A stretch of DNA of 64,000 nucleotides from Chitinophagales bacterium (lineage in GTDB: Bacteria > Bacteroidota > Bacteroidia > Chitinophagales > Saprospiraceae). This document shows, piece after piece, positions 61,217 through 64,000 of the stretch; position 1 is the stretch's first letter; the number at the start of each line of letters is the position of its first letter. Location: the NCBI GenBank assembly GCA_013298845.1, contig JAAFJN010000012.1:1-64000 (forward strand). Reading direction: 5' to 3'. The notes below the pieces were generated by a model, which saw only the letters and a list, made by a program, of their open reading frames with translations, searched no databases and was not told the DNA's origin. The translations under genes were made by a program, and so were the position numbers.

Positions 61217-63906
61217 TTTTTGGTTTTGCTTTTTTTGGCCCCGGCGGCGAACAGGGTCCCCCGCGATTTTTCTTCGGCCAGCATGGTTTCGTACAGTTTA
61301 AAGAGGTATTCGAGGCGTTCTTCGTCGCTGCCAAAAGGCTGGGGCCGGTAGCACTGTTCCACGGCCAGGTCCAGTGCCTGGTGCGCCGCCCGCAATTGAT
61401 CGGGCATTTTTTCGGGGTCGTACAGTTGCGCCAGCGTGCGCTCCGGGTATTCTTCCCGCGCCGCCAACACCGCAAATGTGTGCGCCTGCAACTGCTTTTT
61501 TTGCTCGGCACTGAGCGGCGGAAGCGGGAAGGTATTGTAGCAAAGTTGGGTCGAATAGCGATAGTCCATTTTTAACCGGCCGCCAACAGTGCTGACCCAA
61601 TTCATATGCATTTTTGATGTCAAAATTGCGAATATCCAAGGCTCTGCGTCATATATAGCATTGGCCGCATCTGAAATAAGAGAATCTTTATCTAGGAAGC
61701 CAATAGGGATATAACTTCTTCGTTCTGAAGATGTTCTAGGGACTATTATCGAATTTGAGTCATTATGAACAGAATAATAATATTTGTGAGGATTTGAGGC
61801 GGATTCAACAGTACTTCGCTCAGAGCTATTAAGTCGGAACTCTTTTACTCGTTCTAACCGTTCCACAATTTCACTAATTGAAAATGCAATTTCTAAATTC
61901 TCGTCTTTAATATACAAGCACCATCTTTCTCGTCCTTGAATAAATTCTGCTGAGCCGACAAATTTCCTAAACAATATATCTGCCTCTGGATTCTTAAAAA
62001 TAAGATTGTTTTTCTCTTCTGTTGTGAATATTAAGTGACCATTATCAACAATTTTACTTCCATAATTCATTTTGGGTATTTGCGACAATGGTTTCATTCT
62101 TTTGTCTATGATGAGAGTAGACCCACTAGTAAGATATGGCGATATACTGTTTGTGTATTGGACCTTATCATCGAAAAACAATTTTTTATTGTTATTGATC
62201 TTATTTTCTACACCAATAATAGTGCAGTAAACACCAGCATTAAACTTGGCATTGTTTCCCCATTTAAAAGATTGATAAGCAAATGAAATTTCTAAGTTTT
62301 GTTTAAAAACATATGGCCAAAGTAAAGTTACTTGCTCTCCTTGACAAATAGAGTTAGTAGTGACAAATGAAAACTTGGCATTAAATCCAGTAATATATCG
62401 TGCCGCAAGGATAAACCAGCAACATATGTAGTCTAAATCTTTGTAGGAAGAAAAGCCTTTTGCCGCAAATGCAAGGTCGTCTTTTTGAGCCTTATTTTGA
62501 ACATAAGATCCCAAATACGGCGGATTTCCCAAAATAAATACTTCGCCGCCATCGGTGGGGTGCGGGCAGACCTGGGTCCAGTCGAGGCGGGTAGCGTTAC
62601 CGTGTACGATATGGCCGGAGGTATTGAGGGGTAGTGCGGGTTTGGCGCGGCCCAGTTCGGCCACGAACTGTCGGTTCATCTGGTGTTCGGCGAGCCAGAG
62701 GGAAAGCAGGGCAATTTCGTGGGCAAAATCGTCGAGTTCAATGCCGTAAAACTGGTCGAGGCTAATGCCGGAGAAAGCGAATTCGCCCAATTCTTTAAAT
62801 ATCTGAATTTCGAGCAGGCGCAGTTCTTTATAGGCAATAATGAGGAAATTGCCCGAACCGCAGGCCGGGTCGAAAACGCGTATTTTGCAAATTCGCCGGT
62901 GCAATTCGATCAGTTTTGCTTTGTTGCCTTTGATCGCGATAAAAATATCAATCAATTCATCCAGAAACAGGGGTTTTATTACTTTCATGATATTGGGGAC
63001 GCTGGTGTAGTGCATACCCAGTCCGCCACGGTGCGCGGGGTCCACCACGGCCTGAATCATGGAGCCAAAAATATCGGGGTTGATGGCGGCCCAGTCGAGG
63101 GTACCGCATTCGAGCAGGAGCGAACGGCTGCGCCGGGTGAACGCAGGCACGGCATAATTGCCCCGGAACAAGCCGCCGTTTACGTACGGGAACGCTTCCA
63201 GGAACGCGGGCAGGTTGTTGCGTTCGGGGGTATTAAGTACCACAAAGAGGCGTTCGAGGTAAGGAGCCAGATCGGAGCCATCGTCCTGGGTATGGCTTTG
63301 GATGGCGTTGGTAAATTGCCCCGACTGAAAGATTGCGGTGTCTTCGGCGAAAAAACAAAAGAGCAGGCGCGAGAGAAATACGTTTAAGGCGTGGGTATCG
63401 TCGGGGTGGGCAGCCGGGTTATCTTTGGTAATCTGGTCGTAGAGTTTACTCATTTTCTCCGCCGCTTTTACATCGGCGGGGTTTTCGACCTGGTATTGGG
63501 CTTTTTCCATACCGACGAGGGGTAGGAAAAAGTCAAAATAGCGATGGAGTTCGGCGATGGGTGTATCCAGGGTTTCGAGGAGTTTGGTGTCCCATGCGCG
63601 CAGGTGTTGGGGGGAGGTAATAAGCAGGAAGCGGGGTTTTTGTTTGGCGGTATCCGGGTTTTGTTTGGCCAGTTCAAGTTCAGCGTTTATCCGGCTGTCG
63701 TCGGTGACGTGTTTAAAAAAGGCTTTCCCTTTCCAGAGGATTTCGTCTTTGTGTTTTGCGACATTAAGGGAACCTTTTTGGAGGCGGGCGACGGTAGCAT
63801 TTGGGGTATCGTAAGCCAATATCAACTGATAGAACAGTTGATCGGGTTGTTGGGGCGGATTTTGGGCGAGTTCAGCGACGCGTTGCTCGATTTGGGTGAT
63901 GGTCAT
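61213..63906 (-). CDS. Class I SAM-dependent DNA methyltransferase, N6-adenine type
   Basis: 897 residues, first gene of the operon. Motif I FDPACGSGNF (345-354) binds SAM and motif IV NPPY (about 460, ILGNPPYLGSY) is the N6-adenine catalytic loop. The N-terminal 340 residues (LILAYDTPNATVARLQKGSL, FDFFLPLVGMEKAQYQVENPADVKAAEKMSKLYD) are typical of Bacteroidota methyltransferases related to MmeI, but I see no clear PD-ExK nuclease motif. Residues about 465-765 should form the target-recognition region, and this segment (about 61,600-62,520) is AT-rich while its flanks exceed 55% GC, a mosaic. The protein probably marks self DNA for the helicase/GIY-YIG pair. Confidence 0.92.
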   Translation of the reverse strand: MTITQIEQRVAELAQNPPQQPDQLFYQLILAYDTPNATVARLQKGSLNVAKHKDEILWKGKAFFKHVTDDSRINAELELAKQNPDTAKQKPRFLLITSPQHLRAWDTKLLETLDTPIAELHRYFDFFLPLVGMEKAQYQVENPADVKAAEKMSKLYDQITKDNPAAHPDDTHALNVFLSRLLFCFFAEDTAIFQSGQFTNAIQSHTQDDGSDLAPYLERLFVVLNTPERNNLPAFLEAFPYVNGGLFRGNYAVPAFTRRSRSLLLECGTLDWAAINPDIFGSMIQAVVDPAHRGGLGMHYTSVPNIMKVIKPLFLDELIDIFIAIKGNKAKLIELHRRICKIRVFDPACGSGNFLIIAYKELRLLEIQIFKELGEFAFSGISLDQFYGIELDDFAHEIALLSLWLAEHQMNRQFVAELGRAKPALPLNTSGHIVHGNATRLDWTQVCPHPTDGGEVFILGNPPYLGSYVQNKAQKDDLAFAAKGFSSYKDLDYICCWFILAARYITGFNAKFSFVTTNSICQGEQVTLLWPYVFKQNLEISFAYQSFKWGNNAKFNAGVYCTIIGVENKINNNKKLFFDDKVQYTNSISPYLTSGSTLIIDKRMKPLSQIPKMNYGSKIVDNGHLIFTTEEKNNLIFKNPEADILFRKFVGSAEFIQGRERWCLYIKDENLEIAFSISEIVERLERVKEFRLNSSERSTVESASNPHKYYYSVHNDSNSIIVPRTSSERRSYIPIGFLDKDSLISDAANAIYDAEPWIFAILTSKMHMNWVSTVGGRLKMDYRYSTQLCYNTFPLPPLSAEQKKQLQAHTFAVLAAREEYPERTLAQLYDPEKMPDQLRAAHQALDLAVEQCYRPQPFGSDEERLEYLFKLYETMLAEEKSRGTLFAAGAKKSKTKN

Positions 63907-63934
63907 ATTTTTTTAATTGACAGTAACAGGCGTG

Positions 63935-63942
63935 CAAATGTA
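63935..63942 (-). promoter_or_regulatory. -7 box of the five-gene defence operon
   Basis: TACATTTG on the minus strand, 28 bases upstream of the methyltransferase start. It lets the whole operon be read from within this window. Confidence 0.55.
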
Positions 63943-64000
63943 GTAAAAAAAATGATGTGGTTTTTGCGTATTGGCATTACATGAGTTCATTTTAGATAAT

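Overview
The window comes from a Bacteroidota chromosome, most likely the Saprospiria/Chitinophagia side of the phylum. Supporting signs are TAnnTTTG-type -7 promoter boxes (TACCTTTG, TATATTTG, TAATTTTG) ahead of many genes with no obvious Shine-Dalgarno sequences, type IX secretion (T9SS) sorting tails, SprB-like repeats, TonB-dependent receptors with carboxypeptidase-regulatory plugs, a one-protein hybrid-style sensor with a regulator propeller, and a xanthorhodopsin-like proton pump with a blh retinal synthase. I see no rRNA, tRNA, CRISPR array or intact insertion sequence.

Layout. 0-8.7 kb: a partial exported protein, a GIY-YIG nuclease gene that runs into a cluster of modular hairpin repeats, mnmE, a flavodoxin-fold oxidoreductase, an aquaporin-family channel, an ECF sigma factor, a small mechanosensitive-type channel and a DUF3078 protein. 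8.7-22 kb: small regulators and enzymes, including a Crp-like regulator, a DUF234 ATPase with its own repeat operator, a QorB/HxlR redox pair with a 36-bp palindromic operator, an adaptor-nucleosidase-adaptor conflict protein, a glycosyltransferase-like membrane protein, a GNAT/HTH toxin-antitoxin-like pair and a class-A-type serine hydrolase. 22-28.4 kb: an AT-rich block of secreted proteins, with a predicted transglutaminase-like protein, a SprB-repeat adhesin and a second T9SS cargo. 28.4-41.4 kb: housekeeping and signalling genes: acyl-CoA thioesterase, BaiN/HI0933 flavoprotein, a solitary infB, a cytochrome-like lipoprotein, YceI, a propeller sensor kinase with its LytTR regulator, and an SOS group (SRAP peptidase facing umuDC). 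41.4-41.9 kb: a non-coding element of evenly spaced palindromes between inverted GAACATCGAAC-type arms. 41.9-47 kb: a TonB receptor and a tandem array of four DUF2846-like secreted genes. 47-54 kb: a lipoprotein/Oar-like receptor pair, the rhodopsin and, across a 680-bp AT-rich gap, blh.

54-64 kb is a defence island. A nuclease-NACHT protein (bacterial NLR-like) is AT-rich and converges with a compact five-gene operon: DNA methyltransferase, HipA-like kinase, DUF3037 protein, SF2 helicase and GIY-YIG nuclease. The gene order and 4-nt overlaps suggest one restriction-like system with a built-in kinase. The methyltransferase has an AT-rich central segment that matches the expected target-recognition region, which suggests specificity swapping.

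Strongest leads: the five-gene operon (56.3-63.9 kb), the nuclease-NACHT gene, the double-adaptor nucleosidase at 13.8-15.2 kb, and the GIY-YIG/hairpin-repeat unit at 0.2-1.05 kb. All function calls rest on reading motifs by eye; no database search was run.
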